Position numbers and translations under genes: made by a program. Shown here in pieces: positions 1 through 6,385 of a DNA stretch of 13,271 nt. The stretch is from an uncultured Methanobrevibacter sp. (lineage in GTDB: Archaea > Methanobacteriota > Methanobacteria > Methanobacteriales > Methanobacteriaceae): contig CAJOMK010000053.1 of the NCBI GenBank assembly GCA_905235495.1, forward strand, positions 1 to 13,271, read 5' to 3'. The notes under the pieces are model-generated. The model made no database searches. It saw nothing but the letters and a program-made list of their open reading frames with translations, and was not told the origin of the DNA. Each line of letters opens with the position of its first letter. The stretch's first letter is position 1.

Positions 1-107
1 TTAATTTGAGTACTATTATCTCCTTGGCCTAAATCAATAGCCCCTAAAGGAGAAAAACAAAACAATAATATTAAAAGTATGCTTAAAATTTTTAATGAGT
101 TATCCAT
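1..107 (-). CDS. Adhesin-like secreted protein, N-terminal fragment cut by window edge
   Basis: Reading the minus strand from the ATG at 107 gives 35 intact codons up to the window edge. The peptide starts MDNSLKI, then has a hydrophobic core (LSILLILLFCF) and a likely cleavage region at SPLGAIDL, which is a typical secretion signal. It then turns hydrophilic with an N-S-T sequon. A strong GGAGGGG ribosome binding site (minus strand, 120-114) lies 6 nt before the ATG, so the start is well supported. The SPLGAIDL..QGDN stretch matches the N-terminus of the adhesin remnant near 11940 (SPL-like, then AIDL.QDN). From family knowledge, this form of leader is common in Methanobrevibacter adhesin-like and Ig-repeat surface proteins. 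The adhesin identity is inferred from the shared N-terminus, because no repeat domain is inside the window. Whether the gene is intact cannot be judged. Confidence 0.6.
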   Translation of the reverse strand, partial: MDNSLKILSILLILLFCFSPLGAIDLGQGDNSTQI

Positions 108-160
108 TTTATACCCCTCCAAGTATTTTACAAATATAATAATATAATGTATTCAAAAAG

Positions 161-170
161 ATATATAAAT
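161..170 (-). promoter_or_regulatory. TATA box of the minus-strand adhesin-like gene
   Basis: On the minus strand this reads ATTTATATAT, a good methanogen TATA box. A start about 25 nt downstream (near 139) gives a leader of about 30 nt holding the GGAGGGG site before the ATG at 107. The spacing fits archaeal promoters; no experimental start is known. Confidence 0.5.
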
Positions 171-411
171 AAGTTTTGTGAAAGTAAATACTTACATATA
201 TTTAGTTTAGTAAAAACATTTGGTTTAATGAACTAATATTAAACCCTTAATATTTTTTCTTATTTTACTATATTTAAATGGTCTTATTAGTACTCTGCTT
301 TATAAAATTTTTGCAGAAGGGGTTTTTAATAGTGTTATATAGGGTAGGTTTCCACATTTTTATAATTCTCAATATCCTTATTTTTTTCTAATTTTCCACT
401 ATGTTGGTTGA
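171..411. other. AT-rich divergent intergenic region
   Basis: About 240 bp without a supportable gene lies between the minus-strand adhesin start and the plus-strand gene remnant. Visible items are a weak inverted repeat (TCTGC at 294-298 with GCAGA at 313-317), a GGGGTTTTT run just after it, and a plus-strand TATA-like TTATATAG at 335-342 that could drive the broken gene beginning near 400-450. A short start at 401 (ATG TTG GTT GAA GGC TAA) stops after five codons. No RNA gene was recognised. Confidence 0.35.
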
Positions 412-796
412 AGGCTAATAAGCCTGTTCACCAAATTTAGCTATTTTTCAATGGAGTGTTTTAGTATTATAGAAGTTGTTACAAAATCAAGAGATTCCTT
501 GCTTATAACAACTCCAGTATTAGTTCCAGGTGAAAGGGATTGCGAGTTCATATACGGCGAGGAGCCGTTGACTGAGGGTCAGAAAAGGCAGATTGCACAT
601 GAATACTTGGCAAATTACAGCCTTGTCGACAAGGAACCATGAGTTCTTTGAGACCAGAGATGTCATAGAAGTTCCTGCGGAGTCAATTATAACAAACGAG
701 CCGATAATCCTCAAGGGCTTGGACGGAACAGTGAACGAATATCCTAAGGGAACCTGGATAGTCACCCAAGGATGGAATGAAGATGACTTTATTTAA
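412..796 (+). pseudogene. Unrecognised gene with one frameshift (remnant)
   Basis: Two overlapping plus-strand frames look like halves of one protein. The first is open from 412, with its first ATG at 451 but no ribosome binding site, and runs to a stop at 640-642. It contains PGERDCEFIYGEEPLTEGQ. The second is open to 796 and contains FFETRDVIEVPAES and PKGTWIVTQGWNEDDFI. They join smoothly (..SLVDKE | HEFFETRD..) if one C is removed near 637, so a one-base insertion is the simplest explanation. The joined product would be about 115 residues, acidic and soluble, with no signal peptide or membrane segment. Third positions are richer in G and C (GAG, CCG, AAG, TTG) than in the ribosomal genes. 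I do not recognise the family. Two separate small genes are possible but less likely. Confidence 0.5.
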
Positions 797-880
797 GATA
801 ATAATATTATATTATTTTAAAATAATTATATTATTATTAAAAGATGAGTATAACTTAAAAATAATTCAGGTTTTGATACT

Positions 881-1399
881 ATGGGAAGATTAGGTTTTTT
901 ATTCAATCCGGAAGGAAACATGCCTTCAGATGAAATCAAATCAAGAAATGTGAAATTTGATTTCTTAGGCCTTTTAATAGAGACTATTGACGGCAAGGAA
1001 AACACATTCAATGGAGCTATTAAACTGGATGAAAATTCCATGTATGTAGAAAAGAGAAGCAGATTGAATGGTAAGGTCAAGGATTCCTTCAAAATAGACT
1101 ATGATGACATAAGCACTGAACATTTGGATAGAATTGCTGACAATAGAATCAAATTCAATTTGGGTGAAAAGGTTCTTTTGCTCAAAACATTGGATGATGA
1201 CATGTTGAACAATTTTGAAACCAGATTGGTCAATAAATTAAATACTGGCTCCTTTGAAGTGGAAGAATCACCTCAAGTCCCAACAAGTTGTCCGTGATAT
1301 TCCAGAAGAGATTAGAGAGTATCATGATCTTCTTAAAGATGGAATAAATTACTGAAGAGGAAATTTGAAGCAAAGAAAAAAGAATTATTAAACAGTTAA
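881..1399 (+). pseudogene. SHOCT-domain protein, frameshifted near its C-terminus
   Basis: The first frame runs from the ATG at 881 for 138 codons to a TGA at 1295-1297. It gives a soluble, beta-rich and charged domain (for example KLDENSMYVEKRSRLNGKVKD and IKFNLGEKVLLLKTLDDD) that resembles PH-like domains often paired with SHOCT. That likeness is an impression, not a match. Past about 1281 the other frames read VVRDIPEEIREYHDLLKDGI, then ITEEE, then FEAKKKELLNS before TAA at 1397-1399. Together this is a textbook SHOCT tail (short C-terminal domain: L..G.IT.EEFE.KK..LL). The reading frame has to move by +1 near 1270-1285, near 1345 (ATAAATT) and near 1362 (GAAATTT), which nets three extra bases and returns to the original frame. 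The ribosome binding site before 881 is weak. Likely a recently inactivated gene. Confidence 0.65.
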
Positions 1400-1438
1400 T
1401 TCTATTCAATTTAATTGCCATTAAAACAAAGTGATATT

Positions 1439-2297
1439 ATGGAAATAAAGCCTATTCCAAAGATTATTGAAGAAATGAATCTTCTTGTAAGTGAAGAAAA
1501 ATATGATGAGGCCATGGAATTTGCAAAGGAAAACATCAATTTGAATAAGGAATATGTTGAAGGAGAATTATGTATTCAAAAATCTTTTAGAAGAGCTTTT
1601 ATTCCAGATTACAATCAATAAAGAAATAAAAAAGAAATATCCTCTTATTTTAGATTATTCTTCTCCTTTATTCGAATTATGGAAATGTATTATTGCATTT
1701 CAATGAATACGGCAATGCCCTAAAATCCTTCAAATTGGCTTATGATTATAATCCTGTTAATGTAAAAGCCATTTTTGGATTATGTGAAATTCATAAGCAT
1801 AATGGTGATTGGAATGAATATTATGACTTGACTATCAATTCATTCAAATATGATCATTCTACTGAAGATTTAGCCAAATCCTTTGAAAACTTATCAATTT
1901 ATTATCTTAATGAATATCATGACTCAAATGATGAAGAAAATCTAAAATCAGCTGGTCTATTTAAATAAATTTAGCAGATATTATAATGATGATTATACAA
2001 AGAGCAATTCTAAATAATGTTTTAGATGAAAATATTCTAGATGAAAATATTTTAAAAGAATATGATGATTCTATAGATGACATTAAGGAATATTTCAAGT
2101 CAAAAGGATTGCCTTATGGTCCAAGTGTTGAAGTGATTACAATATGCAAAAACCTTGGATTCCAATTGGATGAAGATAAGAAAGTGGTTCCAGCTCTCTT
2201 TTATTTCAATATTGTATATGATTTGACAAAGGATCCTGCAATTAAAGATGTTATTGATGATTTGAATACTAAAGTGGAGAGAAGATTAAATGAATGA
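1439..2297 (+). pseudogene. TPR-repeat protein, broken by several frameshifts
   Basis: The start is the ATG at 1439 (MEIKPIPKIIEEMNLL), preceded by GTGAT at 1431-1435. An in-frame TTG lies 24 nt upstream but is less likely. The frame fails near 1570. A second frame (FKNLLEELLFQITINKEI..) covers about 1575-1704. A third covers about 1687-1965 and holds clear TPR-like helices (EYGNALKSFKLAYDYNPVNVK, then a second helix pair with NGDWNEYYDLTINSF). The last frame reaches the TGA at 2295-2297 and contains a DENILDENILKEY duplication and a C-terminal helical part. Rejoined, it would be roughly 280 residues, all helical, with no signal peptide. TPR proteins act as protein-interaction scaffolds; the partner here is unknown. 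At least three indels make it a pseudogene unless the sequence has errors. Confidence 0.65.
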
Positions 2298-2530
2298 CTC
2301 TTTGAATTAATTCGCTACTTTAATTTCCATGTATTCATAATTAAAACAGCTTTTTTTGAAAAATTTTATAATCAGTTCCCTATCAAAAAAATCCTGAATT
2401 TTAGTTCTCATATATAAACTTTACTATAAATTCATAAAAAATATTTAAATATTATCAAGTTCAATATTAATTTGTGGCTATAATTTTGAATTTTCACTTG
2501 TTTTTTAAAAAATTATGGTCCAAATATCAA
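2298..2530. other. AT-rich spacer before tRNA-Ser
   Basis: No coding signal is visible in either direction. The stretch holds scattered short T- and A-runs (for example CTTTTTTTG near 2350) and TATA-like words but no convincing gene or strong hairpin. It separates the decayed left flank from the conserved tRNA and ribosomal block. Confidence 0.4.
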
Positions 2531-2533
2531 AAC

Positions 2534-2542
2534 CTTTATATA
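2534..2542 (+). promoter_or_regulatory. TATA box for tRNA-Ser
   Basis: CTTTATATA preceded by an A-rich element (CAAAAC) matches the methanogen consensus. A start near 2563-2567 would give a pre-tRNA leader of about 50 nt. A nearer alternative TATA (ATTATATATT around 2575-2584) would give a leader of about 15 nt. Confidence 0.5.
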
Positions 2543-2617
2543 GTATTAATTACTTATATTTTCATATCAGTGAATTATATATTAGACAGTTCTATATCTG
2601 ATATCATTAACTAGATT

Positions 2618-2702
2618 GCCGAGATAGTCTAGCCTGGTAAGGCGCGGGACTGGAAATCCCGTGAGGGTTCACCTCGCCTGGGTTCAAATCCCAGTCTCGG
2701 CG
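2618..2702 (+). tRNA. tRNA-Ser (anticodon GGA)
   Basis: This is a complete class II tRNA cloverleaf of 85 nt. The 7-bp acceptor stem is GCCGAGA (2618-2624) with TCTCGGC (2695-2701), followed by discriminator G at 2702. The anticodon stem is CGGGA (2645-2649) with TCCCG (2657-2661), enclosing the loop CTGGAAA, with anticodon GGA at 2652-2654 reading UCC and UCU serine codons. The long variable arm (2662-2677) has GAGG pairing with CCTC, as expected for serine. The T arm is CTGGG-TTCAAAT-CCCAG (2678-2694). CCA is not encoded, so it is added after transcription, and there is no intron. Its position just ahead of the rps13 cluster is probably an old neighbourhood rather than co-transcription, since a T-run follows. 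Confidence 0.97.
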
Positions 2703-2752
2703 TTTATTAGTGTATAGCAATTTAATATAATTCTACTTAATAGGATTATATA

Positions 2753-2850
2753 TTAATGATAATATCACTCATAATCAAATTATCATTAAGGTAAATCACA
2801 ATTCAAATAAGCTTTACGAGTTGGATTTATTTAGTTTGCTTTTTTTTTTT
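2753..2850 (+). terminator. Inverted repeat and T11 run downstream of tRNA-Ser
   Basis: A perfect 11-bp inverted repeat, TTAATGATAAT (2753-2763) with ATTATCATTAA (2779-2789), has a 15-nt loop. About 50 nt later a run of eleven T (2840-2850) follows. The T-run is the kind of signal archaeal RNA polymerase terminates on. Together they probably end the tRNA transcript, though they could also bound a small RNA of about 100 nt. Confidence 0.45.
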
Positions 2851-2880
2851 AATTAGTTAAAATTATAATCTAGTTATGGC

Positions 2881-2888
2881 TTTAAAAG
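2881..2888 (+). promoter_or_regulatory. Candidate TATA box of the rps13 operon
   Basis: TTTAAAAG lies just after the T11 run in a TATA-like setting and would place the transcript start near 2908-2912, leaving a leader of roughly 255 nt before rps13. Other AT-rich words between here and 3000 could serve instead. Confidence 0.3.
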
Positions 2889-2909
2889 TTTATTAGTAAT
2901 ATTATTGAG

Positions 2910-3167
2910 TATTAAGTTACTCTATCTTTTAGTAAACTGAGAGTAGTTATTATTTAATTAGAATTATTAAATAGTGCTTGAAACTGATATGAACTCTTGG
3001 TTGGCATTGGTTAAATAGCTTAAATCCTTAAGTTTAGACTATTGTCAGACTAAGTTTTACATTGTTGAAAAAACTGTGCTTTAAAATAAAGCATTCGAAT
3101 CCGCTAAATTTTTTAATTAACGTCTCGTGGGTTCGCTCCTAAAAAAAATGATATGGAGGTTACTTTA
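2910..3167 (+). promoter_or_regulatory. Long, potentially structured 5' leader of rps13
   Basis: Nothing coding is seen here. Several stems can be drawn. (a) TACTCT 2918-2923 with AGAGTA 2940-2945. (b) CTTA-GT 3027-3033 with ACTAAG 3049-3054, enclosing GAC/GTC. (c) TGCTTT 3077-3082 with AAAGCA 3088-3093. (d) A 9-bp stem with two G-T pairs, CGAATCCGC 3096-3104 with GTGGGTTCG 3127-3135. Stems (c) and (d) are nearly adjacent and much richer in GC than the surroundings. Directly after (d), CTCC (3136-3139) can pair with GGAG (3155-3158) of the rps13 ribosome binding site. In bacteria the alpha operon (uS13-uS11-uS4) is controlled by uS4 binding a leader fold. A comparable role here is inference only. 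Confidence 0.4.
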
Positions 3168-3617
3168 ATGGAAGACGACTTTAAGCACTTAGTGCGTATA
3201 TCCAGAAAGGACATAGATGGTAACAAAACTATCCAACATGCTTTAACTGAAATTAAAGGTATTGGATTATCCTTATCTAAATCTATCTGTCTTACCTTAG
3301 GATTAAATACTGATGATCAAATCGGTTACATCTCTGAAGAAGATGTTGCTAAAATCGAAGCGCTTTTAGAAAATCCAAAAGAATACAATATTCCTGATTG
3401 GATGTTAAACAGACGTAAAGATTATACTACTGGTGAAGACCTTCATTTAATTGAATCTGATCTTGACATGACTTTAAGAGACGATTTAAACAGAATGAAA
3501 AAGACCAGAAGTTACAAAGGTAGAAGACACGAAGTTGGTTTACCAGTTAGAGGACAAAGAACTAAATCTACTTTCAGACACAGTTCTACTGTCGGTGTAA
3601 GTCGTAGAAGAAGATAA
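3168..3617 (+). CDS. rps13: Small-subunit ribosomal protein uS13 (S13)
   Basis: The 149-residue protein is the archaeal or eukaryotic long form of S13, which sits in the head of the 30S subunit and contacts the P-site tRNA and the 50S bridge. Visible marks are the N-terminal helix-turn-helix region with IKGIGLSLSKSICLTLGL (about residues 27-45) and the basic tail GLPVRGQRTKSTFRHSS followed by SRRRR, which threads between tRNAs. The start is the ATG at 3168. The earlier in-frame ATG at 3153 overlaps the GGAGGT ribosome binding site (3155-3160), which is spaced 7 nt from 3168, and family members begin MEDDFKHLVRISRKDIDG. It is the first gene of the cluster, with 99 bp to rps4. An imperfect 7-bp stem (3609-3615 with 3622-3628) spans its stop codon. 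Confidence 0.96.
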   Translation: MEDDFKHLVRISRKDIDGNKTIQHALTEIKGIGLSLSKSICLTLGLNTDDQIGYISEEDVAKIEALLENPKEYNIPDWMLNRRKDYTTGEDLHLIESDLDMTLRDDLNRMKKTRSYKGRRHEVGLPVRGQRTKSTFRHSSTVGVSRRRR

Positions 3618-3666
3618 TTTCATCTTTTATTGTACTTAGGTAAACTCGATAGATTTTTACGAATAT

Positions 3667-3674
3667 TTTATAAT
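3667..3674 (+). promoter_or_regulatory. Possible internal promoter ahead of rps4
   Basis: TTTATAAT sits in the 99-bp rps13-rps4 gap. A start about 25 nt downstream (near 3696) would leave a 20-nt leader containing the AAGGAG site at 3703-3708. It is TATA-like, but the gap is AT-rich throughout. Confidence 0.3.
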
Positions 3675-3716
3675 AAAATTATATAATTATATATATGAAG
3701 ATAAGGAGATGTGATT

Positions 3717-4253
3717 ATGGGACATCCAAGAAAAGCAAGGAAAAAGTATGATACACCACCTCATCCTTGGAATGCAGAAAGAATTAAAACTGAAAACAAA
3801 TTAATGTCTAAATACGGCTTAAAAAATAAAAAAGAAATTTGGAAAGCTGATACTTTAGTTAGAAAATACAGTAGGGAAGCAAGATACTTACTCGGTTTCT
3901 CTCAAGATCAAGTAAAAGTTGAAACTGAAGAGTTATTAGGACACTTGAAAAGAACAGGAATCCTTGATGAAAATGCCCAATTAGAAAATATTCTTGACTT
4001 AACTGTTGAAGATATTTTAAGAAGAAGATTACAAACTATAGTTTTCCAAAAAGGTTTAGCTCGTACTGCTAAAGAAGCAAGAATGTTTGTAGTACATGGA
4101 CACATTGCTTTAAACGGTAAAAAATTAAATTCTCCAAGTTATGTTGTTAAAAGAGGAGAAGAAGAAGCAGTTGGTTTCTACCACTCTTCCCCTGTAGCTA
4201 AACAGATTGAAGAACATAATAAAGCAGCTACTGAAGCTGGTGAAAATCAATAA
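3717..4253 (+). CDS. rps4: Small-subunit ribosomal protein uS4 (S4)
   Basis: The 178-residue protein is archaeal uS4, a primary 16S rRNA binder that nucleates assembly of the 30S body. It begins MGHPRKARKKYDTPPHPW, the usual archaeal N-terminus, and carries an S4 RNA-binding fold at about residues 102-150 (RRRLQTIVFQKGLARTAKEA, then FVVHGHIALNGKKLNSPSYVV). The start is the ATG at 3717, eight nt after AGGAG (3704-3708); an in-frame GTG six bases earlier overlaps the spacer and is not used. The C-terminus is acidic and glutamine-rich. rps11 follows after 11 bp, so the two are co-transcribed. In bacteria S4 represses the homologous operon; whether that happens in archaea is not known from the sequence. 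Confidence 0.96.
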   Translation: MGHPRKARKKYDTPPHPWNAERIKTENKLMSKYGLKNKKEIWKADTLVRKYSREARYLLGFSQDQVKVETEELLGHLKRTGILDENAQLENILDLTVEDILRRRLQTIVFQKGLARTAKEARMFVVHGHIALNGKKLNSPSYVVKRGEEEAVGFYHSSPVAKQIEEHNKAATEAGENQ

Positions 4254-4264
4254 GGTGTGTTATT

Positions 4265-4657
4265 ATGGCAAAAGATGAAAAATGGGGAATAGCTAATATT
4301 TATTCATCCTTTAACAATACTATCTTAACTGTAACTGATATTACCGGAGCAGAAACCATTTGTCAATGGTCTGGTGGTAAAGTAGTTCGTGCTGACAGAC
4401 AACAATCCTCTCCATTTGCAGCTATGGAAGCAGCTAACAGAGCAGCTGAAGACGCAAAAGAAAAAGGTTTTGTTGGATTACATATCAGAGTAAGAGCTCC
4501 TGGTGGAAACGGTCCTAGAAGTCCAGGTCCTGGTGCTCAAGCAACTATTCGTGCTTTAGCAAGAGCTGGAATCAAAATTGGTAAAATTGAAGATATCACT
4601 CCTATACCTCATGATGGTACTGGAAGACCAGGCGGTAGAAGAGGAAGAAGAGTATAA
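4265..4657 (+). CDS. rps11: Small-subunit ribosomal protein uS11 (S11)
   Basis: The 130-residue protein is uS11 of the 30S platform, near the mRNA exit and the 3' end of 16S rRNA. Family features include WGIANIYSSFNNTILTVTD at the N-terminus, SSPFAAMEAA in the middle, GPRSPGPGAQATIRALARAG, and the highly conserved C-terminus ITPIPHDGTGRPGGRRGRRV. Length is normal. The ATG at 4265 follows GGTG (4254-4257) by 7 nt. The ribosome binding site lies directly after the rps4 stop, showing tight coupling with rps4. rpoD follows 12 bp downstream. Confidence 0.97.
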   Translation: MAKDEKWGIANIYSSFNNTILTVTDITGAETICQWSGGKVVRADRQQSSPFAAMEAANRAAEDAKEKGFVGLHIRVRAPGGNGPRSPGPGAQATIRALARAGIKIGKIEDITPIPHDGTGRPGGRRGRRV

Positions 4658-4669
4658 GAAGGGTTTAAT

Positions 4670-5497
4670 ATGAAAATTGATGTCAAAGAGCAAGATGAAA
4701 ATTCCATGACTTTTATAGTCTATGATGCAGAAGTGCCTTTTGTTAATGCTATTAGAAGAATTGCAATGATGAAAGTACCAAAGTTAGCTATTGAAGATGT
4801 ATTCATAGTTAAAAATGATTCTGCAATGTTTGATGAAGTATTAGCTCATAGATTAGGATTAACTCCTTTAGTTTCCGATGCGGCATCTATTGAAGGCTTA
4901 GTGCTTCCTGAAGATTGCGATTGTGATAGTGAAAAAGGGGAATATTGTCCAAGATGTAGCGTTTCATTCTCTTTAAGGGAAAAAGGTCCTAAAACTGTAT
5001 ACTCCAAGGATTTAAAATCTTGTGGTGACTCAAAAATTAAACCAGTATACGATACCATCCCTCTATTGAAATTAAAAGAGGATCAAGAAGTTGATTTAGA
5101 AGCTGTAGCAAAATTAGGAATTGGTAAAGACCATGCAAAATGGGTGCCAACCACTGTTTGCGCTTATAAGCAATATCCTGACATAACTTTCAATGAAGAT
5201 GAAGAAGTTATTTATGCTGTTGCTGAAAATTGTCCAAGAGGCGTATTGGAAGCTGACAGAGAAGAAGGAAGAATCGATATTGTTGACATTGAAAACTGTT
5301 CTCTTTGTAAGACTTGTGTAAGAACAGCGAAAGCAGCAGATTCTAAATTTATCAATGTTGGTTATCGTGAAAATGATTTTATTTTTAAAATTGAAACTGA
5401 TGGATCAATGCCTCCTAAAGAGGTTTTATTGAAAGCTTGTGATGTTTTAGATTCTAAAGCAGATGAGTTTATCACATTTAGTGAAGGAGGAAGTTAA
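4670..5497 (+). CDS. rpoD: RNA polymerase subunit Rpo3/RpoD with ferredoxin-like domain
   Basis: The 275-residue protein is the archaeal alpha-I-like subunit that pairs with Rpo11 and Rpo10 to form the polymerase assembly platform. The alpha-type dimerisation region is at the N-terminus (FVNAIRRIAMMKVPKLAIEDV, residues 24-44, and DEVLAHRLGLTPL, 55-67). A cysteine cluster at C83, C85, C93 and C96 follows in the insert. A ferredoxin-like domain at about 165-225 carries C188-P and the CSLCKTC group (C210, C213, C216), which is enough ligands for one [4Fe-4S] cluster. From family knowledge, such clusters occur in a subset of archaeal RpoD proteins and stabilise the subunit. It sits between rps11 (12 bp) and rpl18e (2 bp), so it is translated from the same message. 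The ribosome binding site (AAGGG, 4659-4663) is modest. Confidence 0.96.
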   Translation: MKIDVKEQDENSMTFIVYDAEVPFVNAIRRIAMMKVPKLAIEDVFIVKNDSAMFDEVLAHRLGLTPLVSDAASIEGLVLPEDCDCDSEKGEYCPRCSVSFSLREKGPKTVYSKDLKSCGDSKIKPVYDTIPLLKLKEDQEVDLEAVAKLGIGKDHAKWVPTTVCAYKQYPDITFNEDEEVIYAVAENCPRGVLEADREEGRIDIVDIENCSLCKTCVRTAKAADSKFINVGYRENDFIFKIETDGSMPPKEVLLKACDVLDSKADEFITFSEGGS

Positions 5498-5499
5498 TA

Positions 5500-5865
5500 A
5501 TGGCTAGAGAAATTAAGAAAACTAATCCTAACCTTATTGATCTTATTTACAATCTCAGAAAACAGTCTTATGAGGAAGAAGTAGGTATCTGGAAAGAAGT
5601 TGCTATCAAGCTCGAAAAATCTGCTAGAAACCAAGCGGAAGTAAGTCTTTCTCACATTAACAAATATACTGTTGAAGGAGAAACTGTGGTTATTCCAGGT
5701 AAAGTATTATCTGACGGTAAATTAGATCACAAAGTAACTATCGCAGCATTAGGATTCACTAAAAACGCTGAAGCAAAAATCGAAAAATTCGGCAGTGAAG
5801 CTATTTCCATTGCAGAACTTGCAGAAGCAAATCCTAAAGGCAGCAATGTTAAGATTATGTTATAA
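5500..5865 (+). CDS. rpl18e: Large-subunit ribosomal protein eL18
   Basis: The 121-residue protein is eL18, found in archaea and eukaryotes but not in bacteria, and related in fold to bacterial L15. It starts MAREIKKTNPNLIDLIYNLR and includes KLEKSARNQAEVSLSHINKY and VVIPGKVLSDGKLDHKVTIAA, all typical of the family. Length is standard. The ATG at 5500 lies 2 bp after the rpoD stop, and its GGAGG site (5486-5490) is inside the last codons of rpoD, so translation is coupled. rpl13 follows after about 20 bp. Confidence 0.95.
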   Translation: MAREIKKTNPNLIDLIYNLRKQSYEEEVGIWKEVAIKLEKSARNQAEVSLSHINKYTVEGETVVIPGKVLSDGKLDHKVTIAALGFTKNAEAKIEKFGSEAISIAELAEANPKGSNVKIML

Positions 5866-5888
5866 GTTAAAGGATTGGTGTAAAAATG

Positions 5889-6314
5889 ATGATTATTAAC
5901 GGTGAAGGACATATTTTAGGAAGACTTGCTAGTGTAGTCAGCAAGCAACTTCTCGAAGGCGAAGAGATTGTAGTTCTCAACGCTGAAAAAATAATGTTAA
6001 CTGGTAATAAGGATTGGGCTTATGCTAAATACAAACAAAGAGTGGACAGAGCATCTATCTCTAACCCTCGTGACTTAGGTCCTAAATATCCAAGAAGACC
6101 AGAAGATATATTCAGAAGAACCGTAAAAGGTATGTTACCTATGAAAAAAGCAAAAGGTAAAACTGCTTTCAAAGGATTCAAAGCATTTGTAAGTGTGCCT
6201 GAAGAGTATGCTGATGCTGAACTTATAACCATGCCTGAAGCTGAATATAACGACATTAAAAAAGGAATGGAATTAGGAGAAATCTCTAAACTTTTAGGAG
6301 CTAAATTCGAATAA
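5889..6314 (+). CDS. rpl13: Large-subunit ribosomal protein uL13 (L13)
   Basis: The protein of about 141 residues is archaeal uL13, an early-assembly protein of the 50S subunit. Family marks are GEGHILGRLASVVSKQLLEG at the N-terminus, VLNAEKIMLTGNK, the GPKYPRRPEDIFRRTVKGML block, and FKGFKAFVSVPEEYAD near the end. Two adjacent ATG codons (5886 and 5889) are possible starts. I prefer 5889 because GGTG (5877-5880) is then spaced 8 nt as in the neighbouring genes, but 5886 would only add one Met. A perfect 9-bp stem-loop (6299-6321) spans the stop codon. It is the last tightly packed gene; 71 bp separates it from rps9. Confidence 0.95.
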   Translation: MIINGEGHILGRLASVVSKQLLEGEEIVVLNAEKIMLTGNKDWAYAKYKQRVDRASISNPRDLGPKYPRRPEDIFRRTVKGMLPMKKAKGKTAFKGFKAFVSVPEEYADAELITMPEAEYNDIKKGMELGEISKLLGAKFE

Positions 6315-6321
6315 TTTAGCT
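6299..6321 (+). terminator. Stem-loop spanning the rpl13 stop codon
   Basis: AGCTAAATT (6299-6307) pairs perfectly with AATTTAGCT (6313-6321) across a 5-nt loop; the TAA is at 6312-6314. No strong T-run follows at once. It may mark or protect a 3' end of the rps4-rpl13 message. Confidence 0.4.
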
Positions 6322-6385
6322 AAAAGCTTTGATTTGTTCTAATTAAGGATTATTACGAATTATATTAAATTATGGAGTAATTGTT

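Noticed and set aside
520..765. Minus-strand open frame of 81 codons over the left remnant
   Set aside because: No ribosome binding site and a Ser/Leu/Val-rich composition typical of an antisense shadow. The plus-strand reading has better protein character, although this frame is unbroken.
826..1092. Minus-strand open frame of 88 codons opposite the SHOCT gene
   Set aside because: Antisense shadow of a clear plus-strand coding region; no start signal.
1262..1400. Programmed frameshifting to make the SHOCT tail
   Set aside because: Three separate +1 shifts would be needed and no slippery site or stimulator is seen; decay or sequence error is simpler.
3093..3135. tRNA remnant or second tRNA (ATTCGAATCC and GGGTTCGC look like T-arm pieces)
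   Set aside because: No acceptor, D or anticodon stems can be formed; the two pieces pair better with each other as a leader stem.
2910..3150. RNase P RNA or SRP RNA gene
   Set aside because: The conserved sequence cores expected of these RNAs are not visible and the length and GC content do not fit.
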